Origin: Trichostrongylus colubriformis | Taxonomy: Eukaryota > Nematoda > Chromadorea > Rhabditida > Trichostrongylidae | Assembly (NCBI GenBank): GCA_963978905.1 | Contig: OZ022258.1 | Coordinates: forward strand, 56,652,591 to 56,716,590 | DNA length: 64,000 nt | Direction of reading: 5' to 3' | Shown here: in pieces, positions 1 through 12,800 of the stretch | Layout: each line of letters starts with the position of its first letter | How positions within the stretch are numbered: position 1 is the first letter of the stretch | Program-made: the position numbers and the translations under genes | Notes under the pieces: model-generated | What the model was told of the DNA's origin: nothing | What the model saw: only the letters and a program-made list of their open reading frames with translations | The model's database searches: none

Positions 1-291
1 TTGCCGCTATATAAGAAACAGTACCTGGGGCCATCGACTGGTTGATTCGGTTAGTGGCCTTGCATGCTAAGGAGCTGGGGCGGTGTTCGTGAATTTCGCC
101 CCTTTCGCGAAATTGTCCTAGATTCACTGCTAGTTGAAGCCATAGAGATATGAATGTTTAATCAGGCGTCCTTTTCACTCGCTTTGTATAACACTACCAA
201 ATATTCCAGAGCCTTCTCCCAAGAAAAATAAAAAGTGTGACAGAAATTATGTTCTAATCTAATATTACGTTATAAATGATCAAAAACTTAC

Positions 292-3014
292 CTCTTGCGT
301 GGAAGTAAGACGGCATAATGATGGATACTGTCCAAATGGTAATGATGTAAATGGTGGTGTTGCGGTCACTGAAACCATCCCTTGTCTGATAATAATTTCA
401 AAGTGTACTCTCTCACAGTATCAAAGAATGAAAAAATGGAGCAGTCGGCTTTGGTTGGTCTCTGTTTAAAAGAACCCACGAGATGGAAATTACTTATTTG
501 GGGCAATAGTTGCTTGGACAAGGATTTATATTGCACCTTTTCGCGCCGCCTTGGTGCGCCATAGTGGCACCACACCTGCTCGAACCCATTTTGACGCCAC
601 CCACTTGAGCTCCCTTAATGGTCAACTGAGCTAAATGGGTGGCGTCGGAGTGGATTTAAGCAGGCACAGCGCCGTTACAGCGCACGGGGGCGGTGCGAAA
701 AAGGGTCTACCTACATAGCTGTCCAAGGAACTATTGCCCTAAGAAAGTGATTCCACCTATCTGTTTTTCGCGGAGTATGCCTTTAAGTTCTATGATGGAA
801 ATGTTCTTCAGCGCATCACAGGGGAGATGTAATGATCAGATCACGAGGATTTGGTATCTTAGATGGTCTTACGCAGCACATGACAAATCCACATGTTAGG
901 GAAGCACGACCACAGTGGAGTTTTCTCCGCCAAATTGTCGAAATTTGGCACCTGAAGGATAGATTACTGCACATGAGCCCCGCCCACGCTTATAACTCCG
1001 CCTATGTAAGCAAAGTTTTGGAACATACGGTTCTTGAGTTTGACTCATAAAGTATCTCAGCCAGAATAGGACTTAAGAAGCTTAGGCGCGCTCTCCACTG
1101 CGAGTTGCGTGACATATCCTTTGCATGGGCCTTAGCGTTTATCAGTGGTAGCCATTGATCCATAATTTGATACTCTGCACATGGAAGTGTTTAGGCGCCT
1201 CTCGGCGCTACCTCTCCACACCAGAATAACTATCATTTTTCAGGCTCAGAAAGTGTCAGCGAAATGTCTCTTTTGATATTAAATGTGAAATACTTATGAG
1301 AAGCCCCTCTGATAGCCTGGGTATGATAAACTTGTACCTGAAATAAGTATGGTATGTTAGTGGGAGGAATATGGCACAAAATCGGTTGAGTGCAATAATC
1401 AAATGCGAGAAGATGCATATATCATAGCAAATCAGTAGAATAAGACCAATATAGCTGGAATATTCCTTCATGACTGCAATGTCCCTGAAATCTCAAACAC
1501 CTGTTCATGTTTCATGGTATAGGTCTACTATATATACTCCAACAGGAAAGGAAATGCTTATGATGTCTGCATTGAAAATATATTGTGATGCTTTAGTGGT
1601 CAAATTGCTCGAAAAGCATACAAAATCGAAGTTTAAAGAATTCTGCAGCACACGAGCTCCGCCCACATAGGAAACCTCGCCCATCCGGGCAGGACTACCT
1701 TTAGAACGCCGCTTCCTATTTGCAATTCACTCAAGGCTGCCTAACAGTCGGCCTGATAGCCCCTATCCATGATTGTTACGTTGCCTCATGGTTCCACCAT
1801 GGGCGACTCTGTGATTATCTGCCAATTTTAAGCATAATGTTGACAGCACTAGTCCCGATGCCTTATATTGGTTACTTCTCACGAATCTCAAATCGAATGT
1901 TCCGTCACTTCGATCCCTCACATTCCCCATAAAAATTCTTGGCCAATCATGCTACAAATGCATGTCCCCACGGACGAAGGCGCAGTGGTGACAGAAGGGG
2001 CGTGCTAACACTCTCATGGTGCGAGGATCAAATCCCGCATCAGTGCTCGCCCATGTCAGCCAGGCCTTCCATCTCTACTCGGCAGCTGAATTGGTACCGG
2101 ACTCTTGTGGAAGGAAGAAAAGCACCGACTTGTACATCAGCTGGTGACCGCAATTCATCGTATAGGCCAAATCGCATCCACTTGCCACCACGAAATCGCG
2201 GCGCATTCCCTCAAGGGATTGATTAACGGAAAAGCTTTATCCTTTTATCCTTCATGTGTTTTGCTACAGAGTTCACCAAAACTAGGTATATTTTGTGAAG
2301 TGGATTACAGAAGACCACTGAAGTGAAGAGAGTGCTTACAGAGAAACCATGGTTACGTAGTAGAAGGCGAACAAGGAGCAGTGCACCATTTCACCGGTGG
2401 CCTGACTGGCAGTCAATCGTCCAAATGCATTATTGAGTGTGGGCACGGCACGAGTGAACATCGCCACCAGCGCATTGCATAACATGCCAGGAAATGCTAC
2501 CTGAAAATTGACAGAATACGCTTTTACTGATCGAAAAGAAAGAGGATCTCGGTTGGAATTGGCCGGCGCCATTTTAAGAAGTCTTCGAGCAATGTGAGCC
2601 AGCCGATTCTACGATTCCAGTTTGAGTGGACCATTTAGTTTAGGGAAGTCCACAAAAACTCCCATTTCTCGCTCACGATCAACGCTAGCCTGGCATTTGC
2701 TGCGTCTAGGCTCTTATCGGAATGCGTGCTCTCTTTCCTCGTACCCCTTCTCCAGTAGTACCGGCTAGATCTCGTCCATCACCTGCCCTTTTTTTTCGGA
2801 AGGAGAACCGTCTTCTTAATGTTACCTTCCAATTTTTTTCTTCACATGGGGCCCCATTAGCACATTCATTTTCTACTTCAGAAGATAAACACATGCACAT
2901 GACCGTACCATAATATGAAAGTAAATAACTTACCATAAATACTATTGAAGAAACAATCAGGCGATCACGCAACGCTAACGCTTGCTCTTCAGGCGACATG
3001 GTTGTGTTATTCAT
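292..3014 (-). CDS. Srx-like 7TM chemoreceptor gene A, 5' part (exons 1-4; runs off the left edge)
   Basis: Predicted nematode serpentine receptor, a plasma-membrane G-protein-coupled receptor of sensory neurons by family analogy. The exons I infer on the minus strand are 2934-3014 (27 codons from ATG), 2340-2500, 1338-1484 and 292-368, each with GT donor and AG acceptor and with phases that match. Together they encode the N-terminus, TM1, a loop with FGRLTASQATGE, TM2, TM3 ending in LNRFCAIFLP, and TM4. Those loop and TM3 motifs are typical of the Srx family. A TATATGCAG acceptor lies 1 nt before the ATG and could take a spliced leader or a 5' UTR exon. Exons 5-9 are absent down to base 1, so the gene continues outside the window. 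By eye it differs from gene B at 21 of 466 coding positions, with 4 amino-acid changes. The Srx versus another Sr class assignment is family knowledge and has not been searched. Confidence 0.8.
1985..2250 (+). repeat. SINE-like dispersed repeat, copy 1
   Basis: This contains a tRNA T-arm-like segment (around 2027-2046, with GGATCAAATCCC) followed by a conserved tail. The same arrangement recurs at about 26685-26895 and 51530-51785. It lies in the second intron region of gene A. The tRNA-like core suggests a tRNA-derived SINE, but no complete cloverleaf or clean 3' tail is visible. Confidence 0.5.
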
Positions 3015-3120
3015 TCTGCATATAAATAGTAGCAGTAATATTTATAGTACTGTAGGTAACACTTAAGCCTGTCGATACATCGATACAACCTTTCCTTTTT
3101 CCAAACAGATAGTTTGTATA

Positions 3121-3585
3121 TTAAAGGAACCGGAAGGGGTCCGAAACAAGAGAAACATACAAAGAAATGAGCATTTCGTAACGAACGCAGAAGGTTAGAA
3201 GCGATAATCGGTGAAAAAACCCGAACTCAAAAGTGCATCGCTGCGGTGTGTATTCGCGCCTCATTCGCATCATCGCACTGGCGTTCCGAGTTGTCCGCTG
3301 TAGGAGACGGCCGCGGGCCAACTTTAGTTGTAGCACCTGACTCCCAGCGCAGTGGAGCGGCCATTCCCAACTACATTAACATTCATGTAAGTACATCTAG
3401 AAACAATATAAGAAAGAACAAAGGAGAAGGTAAAAGGAATGAACAACTTTATAATGGAAACATCTTCTCTTGGCACCATGCCAAGGCGTCAAATTGGCGA
3501 GTTTGTGCAATGGCGGCCACTTGAACTCGTCCACACTACGTCTGTTCTACCGTAAGCCAAAATTACTCCCTTACGGTGTCTTTAA
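3121..3585. mobile_element. TTAA-flanked short element, family T2, copy 1
   Basis: An insert of 457 bp (3125-3581) lies between two TTAA tetranucleotides. The orthologous site in the duplicated block has one TTAA (27786-27789) and no insert, which gives a clean filled/empty pair. The ends start with imperfect inverted repeats (AGGAACCGGAAGGGG and, on the other strand, AGACACCGTAAGGGA). A copy of nearly the same length (456 bp) lies inverted at 43931-44386. TTAA targets are typical of piggyBac-type elements. No transposase is present, so this is non-autonomous. Confidence 0.75.
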
Positions 3586-5095
3586 CTGCGGATCACATGC
3601 AAAGTTCCACTCAAAAAATCGACCTCGAATTTTCCAAAACTTTCGTCACGCGGGTAACGTAGGCAAGGCCACGGGGCTGTGGATGAAAGCGGAAAGTTGC
3701 TCTTATGCAAGATACGTTGTCCTTTCAGGAGGATAGCAGTTACTGTAAGGTGCTACTAGCTAAAATTTGCTCGGATTCAAACTCATCTGCAAAAACGCTT
3801 TTGCGCACGAAAACCGTTCAATTAATTGTACGCATTCTCTACTAAATCAGGTTCAGGGCACAGTATTGCGGTACCAGCGGCGTCGACAGCTGCGACGGCG
3901 GCACTCTGACGACGTGTTTATTGCGCTCGACCGAACGATACTGCAGTATGACGATTGCGGCGAGAACCGGCACAAACTTGCGGCGGTAGCGCGCTCGAAT
4001 CTTGCAATAGCTTGGCACTATGATAAGAGCAGAGCGCGTCGTCAGGATACCGCTGTCGCCGCCCGTGCCTAAGCCGATACCGCCAGGTATAAATGCAGCT
4101 TTAGATAGAACTTAGAATACAAAACTCAGATAGGACAGAAAACTTGTTCAAGTAGAACATCTACGATTTTCTTGAATCACACTCGAGGCAAATAATTGAA
4201 GGGCCTGTCGTATCGTTATAGATACAAATCTTTCATCAGATATGTCAGCAAATTTATATAAATTTGAGATCCAGAGACGTAATTCTGAGTAGTAGCAATT
4301 GGACTATAGCTTTTCAAATAACCTTTGTAATAAATATAGATAAATTGTTACAGTTCAAGGGGTAATTTGGTCGATTGTTATTGATGGAAGCAAAGGAGCT
4401 AAGTGATACAGATTCGAGAAGAAACCGAAATGAAACAGCAGGGAACCTAGAAATTGAAGTCTTTCGGCACCTCCCCCTTGACGCCGTCAGAAGAGATATC
4501 CGACAGGGCCACCCTGATTTGTGAGAGCGATGGTCATTCAAAAGGATTACGCACCTTTTATAACCCCTCCTCAGCCGATTGGCTCCTCCCCCCATATCAA
4601 ACAATCAGCTATGTTGGTCACTATGGGGCGGTTCTGTATCTGAGGATTAACATGCACTGCCTACTGATCTATAGACAACTCAAAAAGAGCTTCGCACGTC
4701 AAGTGGTGCCATATTTGGGTCCCTATAATGCGAGCCCGTTCCTTCATCGGAACACTCAAGTAATCGTACCTCCTTTCCTTGAATTCGTCTTCAGTGGTAT
4801 CGGGAAATCGGAGCTGGGAAGACATATTCTCTATGGACATTTCAGTTGGAAGAAATTACCTGTAGCTCAACCCCTTTTGAAAAGCTCTTCTCGGGGGTTT
4901 CGTGGCTACCTCGCATCTGCTGGGCGAATTGATGCAAGGGCCGAGTAACGTTTGCGCCTGACTGGCTGAGGCCCTCGCGAATCTATGCTTGCAGGGCAGA
5001 AAATTCGTGTGACTGCGGTTTGCGTGCGACGTGATGGTGCAAGCTATGGGCGCCGTAGTGGTTGAGTCCTGAAGCGATTAGAACCTAGAATGAGG
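3586..5095. other. Intergenic, copy-1-specific sequence
   Basis: After about 3700 this stretch has no counterpart in the duplicated block. It contains a 164-codon open frame (4454-4948, +) that I do not recognise and that lacks recognisable motifs or splice context. I see no gene here. Confidence 0.4.
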
Positions 5096-7170
5096 CGTAG
5101 AGCACCGTTATCGCCTCAGGACCCGTTCAACGCTGCTCACACAGCTCGCACCCACGCGTGGCACACCGAACGCCGCAAAGCGGGTTTTCTGCCCTAATGG
5201 CATGCATGCATCCGAGCCCTCGCCCTTCTCTATGCAATCCCACCGGCTAGTGATGCAGAGGGAGAAGGAAGGAAAGAAAAGGACGCTTTCGGGCTCCTGT
5301 ATTTGTATTTTCAACAGTTTTATTCCGTTCTTGCTATATTGTGACACCACTGACCACCTCGTTTTCCATCTCCCACAATTATTCCGCAATCTGTCAAAAT
5401 CTCCCCTAAGAATCTATAACTGACAGTAGGAGTGCACAGGACACTCCCAGGTGTCGAGAAAATTGGCCGCTTGTGTACGACACTCCCTCCTTTACAGGGA
5501 CTGAATACGAGCCTTCCCCCTCTTTTTTGACCTCTACGATGCCATTAATATTGTTACAACAAGTTTTATTGTTCTGTATTTATACTTGAGGCAAAATGAT
5601 ATTTATTACGCATTTTCTTACATGAGTTCACTATCATCTGGTTATTCAGAGTTTAGATTATGGTGCTTATCGCTGACCTCTGCAGGTAAAACCCAGCCCT
5701 TCCCTTCTTGTTGGGTCATATACGCCCCCCCCCCCCCACAGTGGAGGATCCTCGTCTCCCGCTGTACCTTGGGAGTTCAGCCGTAGACAGGGTGGGTGTG
5801 CGGGTGGAGAAACAGCAGGAGATGGGGGTGGGGGGAGGGCGGCGCGGATGCCGGCTAGGAATCTTCAGAGAGAACACTGCGTGGCATTGGCTTCCAAATT
5901 GTGAAATTAAAATTAGTCTGCCTCGTGCAAAAAATGTTTAGACTCACTAGCAGGTGGATGGTTACCATTTTGCCGTGAACTTTGCTTGGGTTTGTTGGGC
6001 TTTGTTTGGGCGCACTAAAAGGCAGCAAAGGTGTGATTGTTTTTAATTGTGCTATTATGCGATGATTGATCAAAGTAAGACGGATACTGTTTAAATGATT
6101 TTCCTATCCCCGGGTTTTGATTTTCAAATTCCATTCTTTCTCTATTTGCATTACACGTTGAAGATAACGGTTTTCCTAGGCCTATAGCTTTCATTTGGGT
6201 GCCCGATTTCGAGCCATTACCCGTAGCGCTGTTTTTAAAGGTGGAAATCTTGTTACCCTCACAGGAATTGGATCGAGGATTACGGTCATTGTGGATGAGA
6301 TAGTTATGCCCCTATTCCAACTTCACCATCCTCTTAAAGTTAATTAATTAGTAATCAAGTAATCAGTATGTGAAAATTAGTGAACAATTCATATTTCATA
6401 ATGGATGCGATCGAATAAGTTAGAGAACCGAGGAATGGAAATGCGTTCAAGAAACTGATATGATGGTTGAGTCTAAAAAGATACTCCCATGTCGAGCTCC
6501 TTGCGCAGTCCGTCAGGGGACGATTTGTACAGAATGACCTTACTGTGCTCACGCAAAACTTATTTATACGCAAAACTTATTTATGATTAATCTTAAGTGT
6601 GATTAAAAGCCCTATTATGAGAAGGACAAAGAAACTGAGGGGGAGGAACATTGAACATCGTTTTTGTACGAGCATGTGTATAATCCGCAAATCTCATGAT
6701 GAAAGATTTCAATGGGAGGGTTTTGTAAGGGTAGGTGATCGGGAGATCCACTTATCTCTTGTTTATCATCTTACTGGCAAAAAGTTCAAACATCACAATT
6801 TTGTTCTGTGGTACTAAGGTATAGTATATGAAAACGGGTTCAAGGCCGAGTTTGACGTCGAGCAATTTTTTTTCAAAAATATGACGTCCCATCTCCTCTT
6901 AGCGACGCCTCTCCGGTCGACACGTCCGCAATGTAGACATTGATCACCGGCACGAAGTTTTCTCAACCGTGCAAGCGGTGCATGGTATCCTCTCAAAGAT
7001 GGGTGCGTATTGAGCATTTGCCCGATCGGTCTGAGAAAACTTCAACAAAGACGACCCCGTTCAGCCCTGAATGCGAACTGATTGTGAGCCTGGCAGTAAC
7101 GGCCGTCAGAAAGGCTATATGACTTAACTATCATTAGCAAAAGATACGACGAAGGATGGTTTGAGGCGAG
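5096..7170. other. Intergenic part of duplicated block
   Basis: This matches about 28020-30350 with scattered indels. It holds a C-run at 5727-5738 and several short open frames that are not conserved in frame between the two copies. I see no gene here. Confidence 0.45.
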
Positions 7171-8155
7171 GGTCAAGCTTGGGTCCATTGTTCTCTCCGG
7201 TTACTCCGTCTTCGACCAACTATTATATTCTCTCAGCACACGCACGAATAGTTTTCTCGAGATCTCCCCATTCTTCTTCGAAAATTTCCAGATCGTTCAG
7301 GAGGCTGAATGATTTTGTAGCTCTAAGTCAAACGTAGCAGTGTGCGCCGGGTCTCTCAGTTTTTCCACAGCAAATGCTCAGACCGTGGCAGTCTTCTCCG
7401 CTGCTTCGGCTTGATTTTGACCCCAGCCCTTACCAATAGTGATCCCAACAAATGCCTGCACCACGATATACAGGAGCGTCTCGAAGAGATGTGCTCCATT
7501 TGCAGCTAATGCAAACGTGGCCGATCTCGTTGAAGTCACTCGATCAGGTAAGCTTTACGTTTCCTTGTGTTTCTCTCTGTGCCTGGAGATGTCTCCGACG
7601 CAGAGCTCACTGTGGTCGCAAAAAGAAGCCAAAGGTATACCATTGTTACTGAAGCGGGTGGGGGACGCAAACGATCCAATCGTCCTCTCGAGTCCATATC
7701 AGTCGCCGCTCATCTGTGCATTAAAATCTCTAAAAATTACCTTGATATCCCTCCTGGGGCTTAATCTAGTGTGTCTTGAAGCTGTTCGTAGAAGACGTTT
7801 TTCATCTCATCGTCAATATTCACCGTGGGTGAGTAAATTTGGATGACCGTAAGGCGCGTGTGCGTGCTCAAGAAACGCCCCAAAATCATCCTATCACTCG
7901 CGGACTTCCATCCGATGAGTGCATTCGTTGCTTCTTCATTGAGGAGGAGTCCTACACCCCTTTCATGCTATTCCGCGTAGCAAGAAAATGAAATAGTTTC
8001 ATCCTCGCTCAACATACGGTCACTGCTCAACCGGCAAACTTGGCTGACTACCAAGATGTCCACCCGATAGTTGCCAAATTCTCGAAGCAGCTGTGCGAGA
8101 GTCCAATTTAATGTGCGAACATTCTAGAAGCCTTAATTTCTCGTCGTTGGAATGC
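7170..8155 (-). mobile_element. Decayed RTE-like LINE endonuclease remnant
   Basis: Read on the minus strand, this encodes an apurinic-type endonuclease (EEP) domain broken by stops and frameshifts. Recognisable pieces are NVRTLNWTLAQLLREFGNYR at the 5' side, a catalytic-loop-like DFNAQMSGD near 7690-7720, and a downstream linker that reads like the region between endonuclease and RT. No reverse transcriptase follows, so it is 5'-proximal only. It is far more decayed than the two LINEs at 9804-16542. Confidence 0.65.
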
Positions 8156-9239
8156 TATCTTTGAATAAACATAGTTTCTTCGAGTTCAAAGGTTGGGGCG
8201 TTGTCACTAGTTAATGGGGTACTCCTCTTCTTGTGAATGTTGTACTCAGATCAGAAACTACGTCCAAGAGTATGAGTGTGGTGGTCATTCACGTAATAAT
8301 TGCACCATAGTATTTACCTTAGTCTCCTGTCGGGGGAACTATGAAAAGAGGTCGAAAAATTGAGTCCGACATGTTGGAAAGGGTAAGAAACATCAATTCT
8401 TTCCCTTAGCAAGTCATCTGTTTCGGAAATTCGAAGGGGAGGTTGTTGAACTTCCGGCAACGAGCACTTTCGAATTAATGATATAACCTTGAGATCGGAG
8501 TTGAGGAATCCAAAATTACTACCTAACAATGGCTATTGCATGGTCAGTGCTTTGATGACCATCCTGATGTACGCCGCGAATGATAATTTCGGCAAGAAAA
8601 GTCTTTTTCTTTTGCAAAATAAGAAATGGATATTTGGCGACATCCTCAAGCTGTGAACTTCTTTAGTGACAAAGGAGAATGTTGTTCCCGTCAGAGCGAA
8701 TGTTGAGGTTATGAAGTGACTCAATGATTCGACTAGTTACCCTATTTTCTTGATGATGGCGTATGATCGTCATTCCTCCAGTTGAGACTTCATTTCTTGT
8801 GATCCCATTAAAAGTGTAGGAGGGTCCAGGTGTTGTTGGAGCCGTGATGACTGCAGCTTATTGAGGTGACCGCCCTTATTAATGAGCCTAGTTATTGTCA
8901 CAGTTAGGGATTTTAAGCCATGATCCGTTTCACTCAACTAAAGGTAAGCACCCGTTTGCGAGTGAGAAGATCATTCTGTTCTTGTTCACTAATGACGGAG
9001 TTATTGTTAGTAAGGGTTTTCCCATTGACCACCTGCTCAACATAAGCGTCGTCGTTATCAGCACTATGATGGTTATTGTTATCTAATGGTTAATGTTATC
9101 TAATATCCTGCAATTTGGTGGCCATTTCATTGGTTGCGCCCGTGGATATGATGACCCCACCCACCAAAAATGGGATTCGAACTATCCCTTCGTCAAACCC
9201 CTAGTACCACAGCTTTTCTGAGTAATGCTACCGATATTG
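8156..9239. other. Intergenic, nothing recognised
   Basis: Only short open frames under 75 codons with no motif. A T-arm-like segment with GGGATTCGAAC lies near 9172, with no full tRNA around it. Confidence 0.4.
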
Positions 9240-9803
9240 AGGATTTTTACTTAACGGTTATTGACAAAATGTCCTAATTCCCTGTGGTCTGTGCTGGAGC
9301 CAGCTGATGACAATTTCCGGGTCCGAAAACAGTTTTGCCTCCTGATATCGAGAGATGATTGAATTTGTGAGAGCACAAAATGTGTAAATCGCATCGCCTT
9401 CCTGATATCGAGAGATGATTGAATTTGTGAGAGCACAAATGTGTGAATCGCATCGGCAGGGTTACCGCGTTGAGTTCGAGTTTTAGGATCGTATATTGCA
9501 TGTGAAGGGCTGGAAGTTTGAACTTGGTCATGAGAAGCTGTGCCTTTCCATCGCAGTTCAGATAGATACACACAGCTATTGCACTTAGACTCGCATCTGC
9601 GAAGGTAACTAATTTCGCGTTAGTTCTTCTTGGAGCCGAGTACCTTGGTACTGTGCCCTCAAACCCAGGCATCTGCGGTCATGTGATTCCACTCCTCTAT
9701 CTTCTCAGCTGACAGCTCAATACTCCGGTCATATTGCTCCTTCCACAAGTCCTGCGGAAAAATTTTCGGCTCATAAAGAAGTCGTCCACGGATCTTCTTT
9801 ACC
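9240..9803 (-). pseudogene. BEL/Pao retrotransposon pol fragment, RNase H side
   Basis: The minus strand encodes a Pao-type segment downstream of the reverse transcriptase. It begins near KKIRGRLLYEP, continues through LWKEQY, and reaches the RNase H-like start LVTFADASLSAIAVCIYL and KLELNAVTL. A frameshift lies near 9660, where the frame of 9659-9862 passes to that of 9274-9672. A 60-bp tandem duplication sits at its end. It is the third piece of one Pao copy whose other pieces are at 13207-13382 and 16550-17100, and the plus-strand LINE at 9804-13206 separates it from the middle piece. Confidence 0.75.
9341..9459. repeat. 60-bp tandem duplication inside the Pao fragment
   Basis: Two adjacent copies (9341-9400 and 9401-9459) share CCTGATATCGAGAGATGATT and the following sequence. 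The second copy lacks one A, which shifts the frame. In coding terms the segment with FTHFVLSQIQSSLDI is repeated. Confidence 0.9.
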
Positions 9804-12800
9804 GAGGGACTTCTCTCGCTGAAGGATCTCGAGCCGTTTGGTGGCAAGGCTACGTGGCGCAACCCGAGGTGGCGGATAGCGGGCTAATCGCGGACCAAAA
9901 GCCACCATGTACCTAGCCTGAGACGCAGGTGGATCCACGGGATGGACTCTCTGTTTCTGCTGCGCTGGGCTGATTCATACCCTCTGTATCCGTGCAAACA
10001 TTTCTTACATACGTGTGGGGGCGTTCTGTATGGGGCAGTTGGTATCCTGCATTCGGTCCAGCCAAAAGCTTGCATTCTAACGACTGGGAGGTACATGGGA
10101 GGCGGTCCAGGGTCGTGTCCAACAAATAAACCCCATGTCCACTTCGGGATAGCCTGGCTAACTACCCGGAGTATACCTAGCCCCCACGACAGAGCCCGGC
10201 AAGCTACTCGTGGGTCTCCATCTTGCTGAAGACAGCAACAAAAATGGGCCTCATTCCCCTGAACCTGAGGGAGCCCCCAATACGGCAGCGTTGGGTAGGA
10301 CCGCTCGGGAGAGGCTGCTAGAATCTCAGGGCTACAACAGGCTGCCTTAATCGAGAAGGACTAAGATGGCGATCTGTACTTACAACGCACGAACTCTTGC
10401 ATCGGAAGCGAGTATCGAAGATCTGATGATGCAAGCCAGGAAGATCAAGTACGACGTCATCGGACTGACCGAGACGAGGAGGCATCGCCCGCTACACGCC
10501 GTGTACGAGACTGGTGAAGAACTGTTCCTCGGAACATGCGACAGGAGAGGCGTTGGCGGTGTGGGCGTTCTCGTCAACACGCACTTGGCCATGAACATCG
10601 ATTCGTACGAAAATCTGACAATGAAAGAATTGAAAAGATGCGGTTCAATCCCGGCTATGACCATCTTCGTCGCCTACGCACCAACATCAAGCTACGACGA
10701 GGACGGGCTCAAAGCTTTTTATGTGGAATTGGAGAAGTACTACAAGGAAGACCACACCTTCTTCAAGGTCATCGTCGGCGACTTCAACGCCAAGATCGGT
10801 CCTAGAAGAACGGACAATGAGCTTCACATCGGGACTCACGGAACGGAATGGAATGAGCAGGTTGAAAGGCTGTCTGAGTTTATTCTGTCGATCAACTCCA
10901 TCCATGGTAACTCACAGTTCCAGAAGCCCCCTCATCTGCGATGGACTTGGGAGTCACCCGGTGGACAATTCCATAATGAGATCGATCACGTCATCTTCAA
11001 TCGAAGGTTTTGCCTGACCGACGTCGCTGTTGTTCCAAAGTTCTACACGGGATCAGACCATCGACTCATCCGCGCAAAATTCCTCTTTTCGATACGTGGA
11101 GAGAGAGCCGCGAAATTCAAGGAGCGAAGACCCAAGACAGTCATCAACTGAGAACACTTCGTTTCTCTTGCTGGTGTATGGGAGGATTCCGTTATCGAAA
11201 ACATCGACGACGAGTACAACCGGCTCGTTGAGCATCTTCACGATTGTGCCAGGAGGGCAGAGAGTTTGAAAGTCACAAAGAGGCGTCTCTCTTCGGAAAC
11301 TCTCGAGCTTATGGGCCAACGTGGAGCCGCACGAGCCGCAGGCGATTACCAACTGACGTCCGAACTTGCGAAGCGATGCAGAGAGGCGATAAAAGAAGAT
11401 CTCAAGGAGAGAAGAGCAACAGTGCTGGCTGAAGCAGCAGAGGCTGAGAGGAGCATTCGCAATGCCCGCCGAGGCTTCGCCAGTTATAAGACCAAAATGA
11501 CCGGTCTCCGGCGTCCGGACGGCACAGTTACTGCTTCCCGAAGGGCAATGGAGAAGGTCATCTACGACTTCTACTCGGATCTCTTCCATAGCCATGTCCA
11601 ACTGCCTAGGAGCAATCTGAAGCAGGATGGATATGTCGTACCATCAGTTCTCCCTTGCGAAATCCGACACGCCATTTCGTCGGTGAAGAATGGTACAGCA
11701 CCCGACCCTGACAGGATCAGACCGCAACATCTGAAGAATCTCCCGCCAGTTATCGTCAAAACACTGGCCCGACTCTTCACACGCTACCTGTCGAATGCAA
11801 GGTACCCACATCGTGGAAAACTGACAGGACTGTGTTGCTGTATAAGAAGGGAGATCCACACGACATCGGCAATTATCGTCCAATCTGCCTGCTGTCTGTA
11901 GTCTACAAGCTCTTCACTCGTGTCATCTTGAATAGGATCGGTAGAACTTTAGACGAGGGACAGCCATGCGAGCAAGCAGGGTTTCGCAGAGGATTCAGTA
12001 CAATCGATCACATCCACACGGTCACTAGACTCATCGAAGTATCGCGAGAGTACAAGATGCCGTTATGTCTCACATTTATCGATTTGAAGAAAGCCTTCGA
12101 CTCCGTTGCGACAGAAGCGCTTATCAAAGCCCTGGGAAACCAGGGTGTGCCTACTCAGTATATAAGAGTACTTCGTGAGCTCTACAGCAACTTCACGACC
12201 AGTATCTCGCCATTCTACAAGGAAGTCATCATCGACGTGAAGAGAGGGGTTCGACAAGGCGACACTATCTCGCCTAAACTATTCAGCGCCGCTCTTGAGA
12301 ACGTCATGCGTCAACTGGAATGGGAAGGAATGGGAGTGTAGGTAGATGGCCGGCATCTACACCACCTCCGCTTCGCTGACGACATCGTGCTAATAACACC
12401 GACAATCCAGCAAGCGGAACGGATGCTAGCCGACTTCGACTGCGAGTGTGGAAAGATCGGTCTACAGCTGAACCTGACGAAGACGATGTTCATGAGAAAC
12501 GGATTGGTACCTGACGCACTATTCACGCTCAACGGAGCGAACGTCACCGAATGCTTCAGCTATGTGTACCTAGGTCGGGAAGTCAATATGATGAACGACT
12601 TAGCACCAGAGCTGAGCAGGAGGAAAAGAGCGGCATGGGGAGCCTTCAAGACCATCGAGGGAGTAGTGAAGAAGACGAAGAACATCCGGCTCCGCGCCCA
12701 TCTCTTCGATTCCGCTGTCCTTCCTGCCCTAACATACGCCTCGGAGACCTGGACTCTACGTAAGCAGGAGGAGCATGCGGTCGGCGTCATCCAACGCGCC

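Larger units (their letters stand above)
1..7185. repeat. Segmental duplication, copy 1 (contains gene A)
   Basis: Long collinear stretches match copy 2 at about 22940-30360. Exons and introns of gene A match gene B, 3587-3690 matches 27788-27890, 5170-5290 matches 28130-28230, and 6090-7180 matches about 28590-30350. The copies are interrupted by lineage-specific insertions. The right breakpoint, near 7185, coincides with the start of a decayed LINE remnant in copy 1. The left end is outside the window. Confidence 0.75.

Noticed and set aside
4454..4948. 164-codon open frame (+)
   Set aside because: No recognisable domain, no splice context and no counterpart in the duplicated block; it may be chance.
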